A DNA stretch of 49,845 nucleotides from a bacterium. Lineage in GTDB: Bacteria > Patescibacteriota > Saccharimonadia > Saccharimonadales > Saccharimonadaceae. The notes below the pieces were generated by a model. That model saw only the letters and a program-made list of their open reading frames with translations, was not told the origin of the DNA and ran no database searches. The position numbers and the translations under genes were made by a program. This document shows positions 31,980 through 39,234 of the stretch, piece by piece. The stretch lies in NCBI GenBank assembly GCA_021778755.1, contig JAJYBZ010000002.1:1-49845 (forward strand). Direction: 5' to 3'. Within the stretch, counting starts at the first letter, position 1, and every line of letters starts with the position of its first letter.

Positions 31980-32456
31980 TTGTCGTAACTGTTGTTGTGC
32001 CAACAGTAGCAACTAGAATGCTGCCCGAAAACCGTACTGTGCATGCGCATAACTTTGAGTGGTGCCGCAAGTCGCCCATTTGTAGGTGGTCGCCCCTGTG
32101 TCGAACGCAATTGTTTGACCCTTACTGAGTGTAATGACGACGTCTCCATAGGTAGTGGTGCCACTACTGATTGGTGGGGTGCCACTACCGACTGTAAAAC
32201 TAGATTGTTGATACTGCCCAAGGTTTATTATACATCGCGTTAATAGATGACTATGTTGTAAGGGTTAAAATACTTTACCGATTTATTACATTGTTGTATC
32301 AACAGGGGTAATAGTGTACAATCAGTTTCTGTAAATGGGCCCGTAGCTCAGCTGCCAAGGCGAAGCCGGTAATATCAGCTAACCAGCTGCTCTAACAGCT
32401 TTGAGTAATTTAGCTAACAGGTTCATTGCCACGAAGATACATTTACAATTCAATAC
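31980..32456. other. Gene-free stretch with an eroded frame and a tRNA fragment
   Basis: On the minus strand 32264-32013 an 83-codon frame has no ATG, GTG or TTG. Its 3' half reads TTYGDVVITLSKGQTIAFDTGATTYKWATCGTTQSYAHAQYGFRAAF then stop, which looks like the end of a secreted or pilin-type head and is probably a dead gene. From 32337 a tRNA-like 5' fragment and an antisense D-arm copy precede tRNA-Lys (listed separately). Confidence 0.4.
32337..32389 (+). repeat. tRNA 5' fragment with hairpin and antisense D-arm copy before tRNA-Lys
   Basis: GGGCCCGTAGCTCAGCTG (32337-32354) matches the first 18 nt of a tRNA and differs from tRNA-Lys at one base pair position of the acceptor. It is followed by a perfect mini-hairpin GGCGAAGCC, then by TAACCAGCTG (32380-32389), the reverse complement of the tRNA-Lys D-arm (32469-32478). 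The order is the same as in the fragment before tRNA-Arg(TCT). Confidence 0.7.
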
Positions 32457-32533
32457 GGGCCAGTAGCTCAGCTGGTTAGAGCGTCTGCCTCTTAAGCAGA
32501 ATGTCGTGGGTTCAAGTCCCACCTGGCCCTCCA
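32457..32533 (+). tRNA. tRNA-Lys(CTT)
   Basis: Acceptor GGGCCAG/CTGGCCC, discriminator T, encoded CCA. Anticodon stem TCTGC/GCAGA with loop CTCTTAA gives CTT. T-arm GTGGG/CCCAC with TTCAAGT loop. A TACAAT (32444-32449) ends 7 nt before the first mature base, so little or no 5' leader may be made. Confidence 0.93.
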
Positions 32534-32569
32534 TGAAAAAATACCTACTTTTCGTAGGTATTTTTTCAT
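32533..32569 (+). terminator. Terminator after tRNA-Lys
   Basis: ATGAAAAAATACCTAC pairs with GTAGGTATTTTTTCAT around TTTTC, a 16-bp stem directly after the CCA, with a T-rich descending arm. Confidence 0.8.
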
Positions 32570-32594
32570 GGAAAGTGTTAGTTGACTTGAAGCC

Positions 32595-32717
32595 ACGACT
32601 GTCGTGGGTGAGAACTGCCAGTCGGCAGTTTGCAAGGAAACCTTCCGATGGCAACTAGTTTGCCAATCGCGAAGTTTCGGGGTCGCGGAACGTGACCAAG
32701 TCCCACCTGGCCCTCCA
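32595..32717 (+). repeat. Second copy of the tRNA-Lys 3' end, split by a run of mini-hairpins
   Basis: 32697-32717 is an exact 21-nt copy of the tRNA-Lys 3' end including CCA (32513-32533). About 90 nt upstream, TGTCGTGGGT repeats the 5' side of the T-arm. The insert between them is a chain of small inverted repeats: AACTGCC/GGCAGTT, AAGG/CCTT, GGCAA/TTGCC, CGAA/TTCG and GGTC/GACC. Confidence 0.75.
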
Positions 32718-32724
32718 AATAAAG

Positions 32725-32757
32725 AACACCCTTTGATCGCTACCGAGGGTGTTTTTT
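32725..32757 (+). terminator. Terminator after the duplicated tRNA-Lys 3' end
   Basis: AACACCCT and AGGGTGTT form an 8-bp stem followed by TTTTATTTA. It lies just after the second CCA-ending copy, so the duplicated end keeps its own terminator. Confidence 0.75.
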
Positions 32758-32846
32758 ATTTACCCTGCACTAGGTTGTTTGATGATCGTATCCCGCGAGC
32801 GTCAACTTATATTGAAGGCTTATAGTGATGAGCATATACTAATGGC

Positions 32847-33350
32847 ATGGAGGACAATAAGATGTTAAAACTTATATATACATTCTTTCTGGGCGTGTTA
32901 CTGGCAATTTTTGTAGGAGTTGGGATTAGCGCTTTTTATCCTGGTCCCGCGTCGCCCCCATATCCCATTGAACTCAATAATCCCGGCAAAGAGCTGACTG
33001 CCGATCAAACGATTCAGCAACATGATTATGATGTTGCCGTGAAGCAATATGATTTAGATAAGCGGCCTTATAATCGTAACGTGTCGATTATGACCTTAGC
33101 CGCAGCCACCTTGTTTTTAGTGGTGAGCTTAGTCTTTGAAAAGAAGATAAGAATCATTGCTGATGGCATAATGCTTGGCGGCCTATTTACGCTGCTATAT
33201 AGTATCGGGCGAGGTTTTGCGTCACAAGATAATAAATATGTGTTTATCGTAGTTACTGTCGGTCTTGCACTAGTTATATACCTTGGCTATCATCGTTTTG
33301 TTGTGGAGCGAGGTAAAACTAAGCTACTGTTGAAGAATAATAACAAATAG
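32847..33350 (+). CDS. Membrane protein of unknown function
   Basis: 167 residues. An N-terminal helix (LIYTFFLGVLLAIFVGVGISAFYPG) is followed by a soluble loop of about 45 residues (PASPPYPIELNNPGKELTADQTIQQHDYDVAVKQYDLDKRPYN) and three further helices in the second half, ending in a Lys-rich tail. Family not recognised. Two starts are possible: ATG 32847, with TATACT 6 nt upstream (leaderless), or ATG 32862, with GGAGG 8 nt upstream. Confidence 0.72.
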   Translation: MEDNKMLKLIYTFFLGVLLAIFVGVGISAFYPGPASPPYPIELNNPGKELTADQTIQQHDYDVAVKQYDLDKRPYNRNVSIMTLAAATLFLVVSLVFEKKIRIIADGIMLGGLFTLLYSIGRGFASQDNKYVFIVVTVGLALVIYLGYHRFVVERGKTKLLLKNNNK

Positions 33351-33378
33351 CTTAAGTACCGTCGTTGCGTACCCTCGA

Positions 33379-33406
33379 TTGACTTATACTGCTTGTGCTC
33401 TATAAT
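33379..33406 (+). promoter_or_regulatory. Promoter of the prepilin gene at 33418
   Basis: TTGACT (33379-33384) and TATAAT (33401-33406) are spaced by 16 bp, the closest match to a sigma-70 consensus in the window. The ATG follows 11 nt after the -10 box. Confidence 0.7.
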
Positions 33407-33417
33407 TACCAACAGAT

Positions 33418-33972
33418 ATGAAGTGGGTTTTCTCGAATCGCAAAACGACATCGCACAACAAAGGCTTTACAGTCATAGAGTTACTGATTGTTATAGCTGT
33501 GATCGGTATATTGGCGACTCTGACTTATATTGCCTATAGCGGTATTCAGACGAAAGCACGCGATACGATTGTTAAAAACGCCGCCAAGCAACTGGGCGTT
33601 GAATTGCAACGATTTGCGGCTGATACGGGCAAGACACCACTGCAGACAGGCGGAGGTTGGGGCGGGCAGGGCAGCGGATTTATCAGTTCTCAATATACTG
33701 GCGATCCTAATTATCCTTTAGCAACAGAGACGGTTTTGAATAATGCCGGCTATTTACCAGCTGGCTTTACGCAGAACCTGCCAGTCAATAAGCAGTACAA
33801 CAGTAGCGCATACACTTTAATGCTTTATGGCTGTGGCGCCAAATATGTCATATATTTCTCACTAGAGGCACCGACTTCAAGCGACACTACTAACTTTAAC
33901 AATGCGGTCACTCAATGCGGCAATACTAATGTTGCTGGAATCAATATGAAGGGCGCTTACATATTCTCGTGA
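33418..33972 (+). CDS. Type IV prepilin-like protein
   Basis: 184 residues. Leader MKWVFSNRKTTSHNKG|FTVIELLIVIAVIGILATLTYIAYSGIQTKARDTIVK has Gly(-1), Phe(+1) and Glu(+5). The head contains GGGWGGQGSGFISSQYTGDPNYPL and two Cys (YGCGAKYV and TQCGNTN) that may form the C-terminal disulfide loop. It is the third stand-alone pilin in the window with a nearly invariant stalk and unrelated head. It has a near-consensus promoter. Confidence 0.9.
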   Translation: MKWVFSNRKTTSHNKGFTVIELLIVIAVIGILATLTYIAYSGIQTKARDTIVKNAAKQLGVELQRFAADTGKTPLQTGGGWGGQGSGFISSQYTGDPNYPLATETVLNNAGYLPAGFTQNLPVNKQYNSSAYTLMLYGCGAKYVIYFSLEAPTSSDTTNFNNAVTQCGNTNVAGINMKGAYIFS

Positions 33973-34015
33973 GAATACATATGACTAGCGGGCTAATTAA
34001 AGTAAAATATATAGT

Positions 34016-34507
34016 ATGAGTTGGTATCACCCGTCATCCATCCTCGATAAGGTCTTCGAGGGAGGGATCATCGTCAAAGGCATCGATGGAGCATTAGAGT
34101 TCCTAGGTGGTTTGTTATTACTTTTTGTCAGCCCGGCGTCGATTCATAATTTCTTGGTCCTGATTACTCAGCGTGAGTTGCTAACAGATCCGCACGACAA
34201 AGTCGCTAATCTACTGCTGAATTCGACTCAACACCTGGGTGACAGTCGGACGTTTATTATTGTATATTTGTGGATTCATGCTGTGATTAAGTTGATCGCA
34301 GTGATTGGAATCTTAAAAAACCAGTTATGGGCCTATCCGTTCTCGCTCATTACACTGGGCGCGTTGATGCTGTACCAGGTCTATAGTCTTGTCTTTGTCG
34401 GACCGTCTGTTGGTATGGTAATCTTATCGATCTTTGATGTCTTTATATTGTGGTTGATTCTACGTGAATACGGCATTGTCCGGAAGAATCTCAAAGCGGC
34501 AGAATAA
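34016..34507 (+). CDS. DUF2127 family membrane protein
   Basis: 163 residues with four helices. The DUF2127 pattern is seen: LDKVFEGGIIVKGIDGALEFLGGLLLLF, a loop with HLGDSRTFIIVYLWIHAVIKLIAVIGIL, and WAYPFSLITLGALMLYQVYSL...FDVFILWLILREYGIVRK. Function unknown in all lineages. TAAAAT (34003-34008) ends 7 nt before the ATG, leaderless spacing. Confidence 0.85.
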   Translation: MSWYHPSSILDKVFEGGIIVKGIDGALEFLGGLLLLFVSPASIHNFLVLITQRELLTDPHDKVANLLLNSTQHLGDSRTFIIVYLWIHAVIKLIAVIGILKNQLWAYPFSLITLGALMLYQVYSLVFVGPSVGMVILSIFDVFILWLILREYGIVRKNLKAAE

Positions 34508-34574
34508 TCTTGCCTTTACTATACTAATTATAGTAAACTGGATATGATAATATCTCAAAGATCAAGGAGCTAAT

Positions 34575-34835
34575 ATGAATTATGTAATTATTGATGTCCG
34601 CGAACCGGATGAGTTCGCTAGTGGTCACGTCAAGGGCGCACTAAATATTCCACCATCGAAATTAATGAATGGCGCCAAGAAATTAAAGGATGTCCCCAAG
34701 GACGCCCCGATTATTGTCTATTGTCGAACCGGCAGTCGCTCCAACACTTCGGCGCACATTCTGCAGGGCCTGGGCTATACCAATATTACCAACGGCATCA
34801 ACAAAGAACAGGTAGAGGCTAGGTTCCTGCGCTAA
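34575..34835 (+). CDS. Rhodanese-like single-domain protein
   Basis: 86 residues, a minimal rhodanese domain. The active loop is IIVYCRTGSRS with Cys50 as the persulfide-forming residue. The N-terminal IIDVREPDEFASGHVKGALNIP is the family signature. It probably transfers sulfur or handles thiol stress in the cytoplasm. The start has AAGGAG 7 nt upstream. It is followed 20 nt later by folD. Confidence 0.93.
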   Translation: MNYVIIDVREPDEFASGHVKGALNIPPSKLMNGAKKLKDVPKDAPIIVYCRTGSRSNTSAHILQGLGYTNITNGINKEQVEARFLR

Positions 34836-34855
34836 GTTTTGCTAAGCTAGAATAG

Positions 34856-35686
34856 ATGAAGATTCTAGATGGACTAGAGCTGTCGGGCTATATTAAAGAG
34901 CGACAACTCAAACAGGTCAGGGCCTTGCGCCAGTCGTGGCGTGTTAATGCACGCCTGGCAATTATTCAGACTATCGATAGTCCGGTGATTGATACTTATG
35001 TCCGGTTGAAGCAAGTTTATGGTTCTGATATCGGCATAGAAGTTGACGTTTATAAAATTACGCAAGATGAGCTAATGTCGCAGATTGAGACTCTCAATAA
35101 TGACGAGCTAGTGCACGGTATTATTATTCAACTACCGCTGGACGATACGACTCAAACCGATATGGCAGTAAATGCTGTGGCGCCCGCAAAAGATGTTGAC
35201 GGCTTGGGCGCTGGGGCTGTTTTGACGCCAGCTACGCCAATGGCGATTGATTGGCTACTAGCCGGTTACAATGTTGAGCTAGCCGGCAGAACTATTGCAA
35301 TCGTAGGCAACGGCCGTTTAGTCGGTGCACCTCTGGCACGCCTGTGGCGTACGGCTGGCCTCGATGTGACCGTTTATGATGATAAAACGCTAGATCTAGC
35401 GTCTGAACTGCAACAAGCTAATATTATTGTGACCGCGACAGGTGTACCGGGATTAATTAAGCGCAATATGATTAGTCCGGGCGCGACCATTGTTGATGCT
35501 GGTACGGCGTCGGAACACGGCAAGATTGTCGGTGATTTGGCTGATGAAGTGCGCGAACTGGACGATATTACACTTACGCCACGAAAGGGCGGCGTTGGTC
35601 CACTGACAGTGGCGGCATTATTCGATAACGTGATTCGAGCTGCTAGGGTAGTAGCGGATCGAAAAGGTCAGCAGGACCTTAATTAG
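34856..35686 (+). CDS. folD: Bifunctional methylene-THF dehydrogenase/cyclohydrolase
   Basis: Interconverts 5,10-methylene-THF and 10-formyl-THF; 276 residues. Landmarks are DTYVRLKQVYGSDIGIE with the catalytic Lys, GIIIQLPL, AKDVDGLGAGAVLTPATP, the nucleotide-binding IAIVGNGRLVGAPLARLW, and TPRKGGVGPLTVAALFDNVIRA. The last motif normally reads TPVPGGVGP, so two residues next to the folate site are changed (RK for VP). It works with glyA. Its 3' end overlaps the convergent receiver-protein gene by 8 nt. Confidence 0.94.
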   Translation: MKILDGLELSGYIKERQLKQVRALRQSWRVNARLAIIQTIDSPVIDTYVRLKQVYGSDIGIEVDVYKITQDELMSQIETLNNDELVHGIIIQLPLDDTTQTDMAVNAVAPAKDVDGLGAGAVLTPATPMAIDWLLAGYNVELAGRTIAIVGNGRLVGAPLARLWRTAGLDVTVYDDKTLDLASELQQANIIVTATGVPGLIKRNMISPGATIVDAGTASEHGKIVGDLADEVRELDDITLTPRKGGVGPLTVAALFDNVIRAARVVADRKGQQDLN

Positions 35687-36050
35687 AGCCAAGCGCATCT
35701 TTGACGCGCTGGACAACTTGACGAGGTGTCAAGTCGGCTTTGACGATGTAGCTATGAATGCCCAGGGCGCGAATTTCTTTGGGTGATTCTTCCTCGCCCA
35801 GGTTAGTTAGAACAATAACCGGGATGTTCTTGCCCCAATCGTTTTTGCGGATTATTTCGAGGGCTTCGGTGCCATCCATTTCGGGCATTTGTAGGTCCAA
35901 TAAAATCATGTCGGGGACGAACGCCTCAACCAAGGCCACGCCGCGCTTGCCATTATTTGCCAGCTGAACTTCGAATCCATCAGCCTCAAATTTCATGCGG
36001 TACATTTGGCTAATTACTGGATCGTCTTCGATGATGGCTATTTTGGTCAT
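35679..36050 (-). CDS. Single-domain response regulator (CheY-like receiver)
   Basis: 123 residues from ATG 36050 (MTKIAIIEDDPVISQMYRMKFEADGFEV). The phospho-acceptor is Asp52 in DMILLDLQMPEMDG, the acidic pocket is Glu8-Asp9-Asp10, and the switch residues are Thr in IVLTNLG and Lys in YIVKADLT. There is no output domain, so it acts by protein-protein contact or as a phosphate relay. A longer in-frame start adds 15 non-homologous residues and is rejected. It is transcribed divergently, 51 bp away, from the LuxI-like and histidine kinase genes and is a likely partner of that kinase. Confidence 0.92.
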   Translation of the reverse strand: MTKIAIIEDDPVISQMYRMKFEADGFEVQLANNGKRGVALVEAFVPDMILLDLQMPEMDGTEALEIIRKNDWGKNIPVIVLTNLGEEESPKEIRALGIHSYIVKADLTPRQVVQRVKDALGSN

Positions 36051-36101
36051 GCTTTGATGGTACAATAAATTAAGAAGAAATACTATAGGGGTCACTAGTC
36101 C

Positions 36102-36785
36102 ATGGCAGTCACGAATCCAGAAATATTAACAGAACCACTCAACTACAATAAGTCACTGGTTGTTTCAAATTATGAGTCGCTTTCTCCTAAATTGCGTCAG
36201 GAATGGGAGTTGCTCAGGCGGACTTATATGGATGAACACATGGATTGGCACGTGGCTGATGATAGTGACTTATATGATGCCGATCCTGCAACCTTGCAAC
36301 TACTGTTATTGAATAGCAGTGGTAATATTAGCGCTGGTATGCGCTTGACGCCGTGTCTATCAATCCAGGACACCTTGAGTTGGACAATGTTACAGGGCAT
36401 AACCGATGAGCACGCCCGCGATATCGATGGTCCTGTGTGGGATTTAACTCGGCTGGTGCCGGGTGATGCTATGGATAAATCTGATATTTTGCCAGCGTTT
36501 GCCGAGCTATTTGGTGCCGCTCTTGCTCAAACCCAGACACAGGGAGGCAACGTCGATAATCCACGTTGGGTATTCGCAACTCATCCTGGTTTTGTGAATG
36601 CCTTTAAGCGCTATGGCATCGAGTTTACGATTATACCTGGTACCGAACGTGATAGTGGTGTGTTATGCCATGCCTTGCCGGTTGAACGGACACAGTTCCT
36701 AGTCGATCATCAGGCTTACTTTTCAGATGCCTATACCAGCGTGGCTCGAGGCATACAGCGTGTTAGTCCAGATTGGGACATGTGA
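36102..36785 (+). CDS. LuxI/autoinducer-synthase-like GNAT-fold protein
   Basis: 227 residues. The order of conserved residues follows the acyl-homoserine-lactone synthase family: Arg39, Trp49 (EHMDWHV), Asp56 and Asp59 (DSDLYDAD), Arg81 (SAGMRLTP), then VWDLTRL with Asp114 and Arg117, where LuxI has the WE.SR motif. The 3-residue gaps between the two Asp and between Asp114 and Arg117 match LuxI. The Glu to Asp change and the long C-terminal part (120-227) set it apart from characterised members. LuxI enzymes acylate S-adenosylmethionine; FeeM-type relatives acylate amino acids. The stop TGA overlaps the kinase start (TGATG). Membership of the wider acyl-synthase/GNAT group is fairly sure; the product is unknown. 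Confidence 0.68.
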   Translation: MAVTNPEILTEPLNYNKSLVVSNYESLSPKLRQEWELLRRTYMDEHMDWHVADDSDLYDADPATLQLLLLNSSGNISAGMRLTPCLSIQDTLSWTMLQGITDEHARDIDGPVWDLTRLVPGDAMDKSDILPAFAELFGAALAQTQTQGGNVDNPRWVFATHPGFVNAFKRYGIEFTIIPGTERDSGVLCHALPVERTQFLVDHQAYFSDAYTSVARGIQRVSPDWDM

Positions 36786-38944
36786 TGGATTTAATAACCA
36801 GTAGCCATGTCCTGGCCGCGATTGCTGCGGTTGTGACGGCAGGTGTTGGTTTGTCGGTCTGGTTTTCGCAGAAGCATAATGACTTACGATTATCGTTTCT
36901 GGCATTATCTGGTTTTATCGGTTTATGGATCATTAGCAATGTCGTCTTCGGGGTGACTGATGATGTCAATCGTTATCCGATCGCCCTACTCAGTTATGTA
37001 TATGCCATGGGCGTTGCTGTTAGTTTGTTGTTGTTTAGTATTCATTTAGCACGGGGCAAGAATATCGGCTACCTGCGGCTAGCATTGATCGGCTTGCCGG
37101 GCTTAATTGTTGGTTTATTGTCGGTTATACCTGGATTGGTCGCGACTGACGTCGTCAATGGCAAGATAGTAACCAATATTGTACCGTTAGCAGTTTTTGG
37201 CATTACACTTATGGGCTATCTGGTGGCCTCAATATTTATTTTAAGCAAAGCAAGAGGCCGCGGCAATGCAGTAGTGAGGCGACAAATTCACTTCGTCTTA
37301 ATTGGTATAGTGGTTTCATCGATTGCCGGGGGTTTCTTTAATTTAATATTGCCGATTCTTGGCGTATATAACTTTGTTCAATTAGGCCCAGCGAGTGCGG
37401 TTATTTTTGTCGGGGTTGTGGCATACGCAATTGTTAAACATGGCCTGTTTGACATACGCCTTGCGGTTGTCCGAACTATCGCATACTTTATGATTCTAGT
37501 GACCATGTTGTCGCTGTATTCGGGTTTTGCTTATATTACCGCCTCGTTGTTGCCGACGTCGTTTATATCAATTACACAGTTGGCCTTCAACGCAGCGGCA
37601 GTCATTATTATGGCGCTATTGTTCCAGCCGTTAAAACGGTTTTTTGATAGAGTTACTAATCGCTTCTTTTACAAAGATAACTACAATATTGATGACTTTT
37701 TTGCTCGTTTGAATCGAACGTTGACGTCAACGACTGATTTACGCGGGCTTTTAGAGCGAGTCTCTGGCGAGGTGAGCCAGACATTAAAAAGTGATCAGGC
37801 GTTTTTTTACATTAATACGGCTGACGGTCATTACGTATCCGCCGGGACAGACAAGCATCGGCACTTGCCCAAGGAGGATGCGAAATTACTGGAATCGGTT
37901 GATAGCGCTCAGTACGGCGTTATCGTCAGATCGCTACTAGAGAATGCTAACCCAATCCGACGGATGATGATTAGCCACCGCATCGAGTTAATACTACCGC
38001 TAGCCAAATCAGATACCGTTATTGGCTACTTGTGCCTAGGTGATAGTTTAGGGGCCGGGTTCACGCGGCGCGACATCAAATTGCTAGGTACAATCGCTGA
38101 TGAGTTGGTCATTGCGGTGCAAAATGCCCTATCGATTCAAGAAGTACGAGCCTTGAACGAAACTTTGCAGCAGCGCATCAATGCGGCCACCAAGGAATTA
38201 CGGGCGAGTAACGCCCAGTTGCAGCGTCTCGACAAAGCCAAGGATGAATTCGTGAGTATGGCCAGTCACCAATTGCGGACTCCGCTGACTAGCGTCAAGG
38301 GGTATATTAGCATGGTCCTGGAGGGTGATGTCGGTAAAATCACCGAGACTCAGGCGCATTTGCTGACCGAAGCCTTTACTAGTAGTGAGCGCATGGTCCA
38401 TCTGATTAATGACTTTTTAAACGTCTCTCGTTTACAGACTGGTAAATTCTTGATCGACAAACGACCGGTTGATTTGGCAAAAATCGTCGAACAAGAACTC
38501 GACGGCCTGGCATCTAACGCCGCATCGCGCAATTTGAAATTCATTTACAAGGCACCGAGTAGCTTGCCGACACTGAACCTAGATGAAGGCAAGATTCGCC
38601 AGGTGATCATGAACTTTGCCGATAATTCCATCTATTACTCGGGTGAGGGAACTGAGATTAAGGTTAATCTAGAAATTGACGGTGATAATTGCAAATTTAC
38701 GGTTAAGGACTCTGGTATCGGCGTGCCATTGAATGAGCAATCACAATTATTTAGTAAGTTTTATCGGGCCAGTAATGCCCGCAAGCAACGGCCTGATGGT
38801 ACAGGGGTTGGGCTATTCTTGGCTAAAAAAGTCATTACGGCCCATGGTGGTAAAGTAGTATTTGAATCGGCCGAGGGTAAGGGTAGTACGTTTGGCTTTA
38901 TTCTACCGCTGGGATCGCTACGCGCCGCTGACGACACGAATTAA
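36785..38944 (+). CDS. 7TM-GAF sensor histidine kinase
   Basis: 719 residues. Seven N-terminal helices (about 5-235) end with VAYAIVKHGLFDIRLAVVRT, the conserved exit of the 7TM histidine-kinase sensor module. A GAF domain (about 270-425) and a coiled coil (ALNETLQQRINAATKELRASNAQLQRL) follow. HisKA has His495 in SMASHQLRTPL. The ATPase domain has the N box NFADNSIYYS, G1 DSGIGVP, F FSKFYRA and G2 GTGVGLFLAKK. All catalytic motifs are intact. The 7TM module is a candidate receptor for a membrane-soluble ligand. The gene is translationally coupled to the LuxI-like synthase, which suggests it senses or is controlled by that product, with the divergent receiver protein as target. Confidence 0.93.
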   Translation: MDLITSSHVLAAIAAVVTAGVGLSVWFSQKHNDLRLSFLALSGFIGLWIISNVVFGVTDDVNRYPIALLSYVYAMGVAVSLLLFSIHLARGKNIGYLRLALIGLPGLIVGLLSVIPGLVATDVVNGKIVTNIVPLAVFGITLMGYLVASIFILSKARGRGNAVVRRQIHFVLIGIVVSSIAGGFFNLILPILGVYNFVQLGPASAVIFVGVVAYAIVKHGLFDIRLAVVRTIAYFMILVTMLSLYSGFAYITASLLPTSFISITQLAFNAAAVIIMALLFQPLKRFFDRVTNRFFYKDNYNIDDFFARLNRTLTSTTDLRGLLERVSGEVSQTLKSDQAFFYINTADGHYVSAGTDKHRHLPKEDAKLLESVDSAQYGVIVRSLLENANPIRRMMISHRIELILPLAKSDTVIGYLCLGDSLGAGFTRRDIKLLGTIADELVIAVQNALSIQEVRALNETLQQRINAATKELRASNAQLQRLDKAKDEFVSMASHQLRTPLTSVKGYISMVLEGDVGKITETQAHLLTEAFTSSERMVHLINDFLNVSRLQTGKFLIDKRPVDLAKIVEQELDGLASNAASRNLKFIYKAPSSLPTLNLDEGKIRQVIMNFADNSIYYSGEGTEIKVNLEIDGDNCKFTVKDSGIGVPLNEQSQLFSKFYRASNARKQRPDGTGVGLFLAKKVITAHGGKVVFESAEGKGSTFGFILPLGSLRAADDTN

Positions 38945-39139
38945 CTCGATCAGGAGCCAGACGATAACAATTGCAACCGCAACAGTGATAAGCGTCGGTT
39001 TTAGTGTGCGTTTGTGATCGAACCACCATTGGGCTAACTTATTGCGGTCGGCAGCCTCCAGACGCGTGATGATTGGACGGGTGAGTGAGGCATCGGCACC
39101 GGTGTAGACTTTGTTACGCTTCTTTTTTTGCTTTGTCAT
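38918..39139 (-). CDS. Small single-helix membrane protein
   Basis: 73 residues from ATG 39139 (MTKQKKKRNKVYTGADASLTRPIITRLEAADRNKLAQWWFDHKRTLKP), then one helix, TLITVAVAIVIVWLLIELIRVV. A basic cytoplasmic tail plus one C-terminal helix gives a tail-anchored topology. Family not recognised. It overlaps the 3' end of the kinase gene by 27 nt on the opposite strand and is followed upstream by a strong terminator at 39161. Confidence 0.65.
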   Translation of the reverse strand: MTKQKKKRNKVYTGADASLTRPIITRLEAADRNKLAQWWFDHKRTLKPTLITVAVAIVIVWLLIELIRVVSGA

Positions 39140-39160
39140 AATAATTCTAGTATATAACAA

Positions 39161-39191
39161 AATAACCCCCGCATCGTTAGCGGGGGTTATT
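39161..39191. terminator. Strong bidirectional terminator-like hairpin
   Basis: AATAACCCCCGC and GCGGGGGTTATT form a perfect 12-bp stem with a 7-nt loop, just before the surface-protein stop (in minus-strand order), ending that transcript. Confidence 0.8.
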
Positions 39192-39234
39192 GTTAGGTCT
39201 GAATCTCTTCAGAATGAGGAGCGGTCAGACTCTG

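Noticed and set aside
32513-32717. Simple attL/attR of an integrated phage at tRNA-Lys
   Set aside because: The segment between the 21-nt repeats is under 200 bp, has no gene and contains a chain of hairpins, so at most it is an excision scar; an active prophage is excluded.
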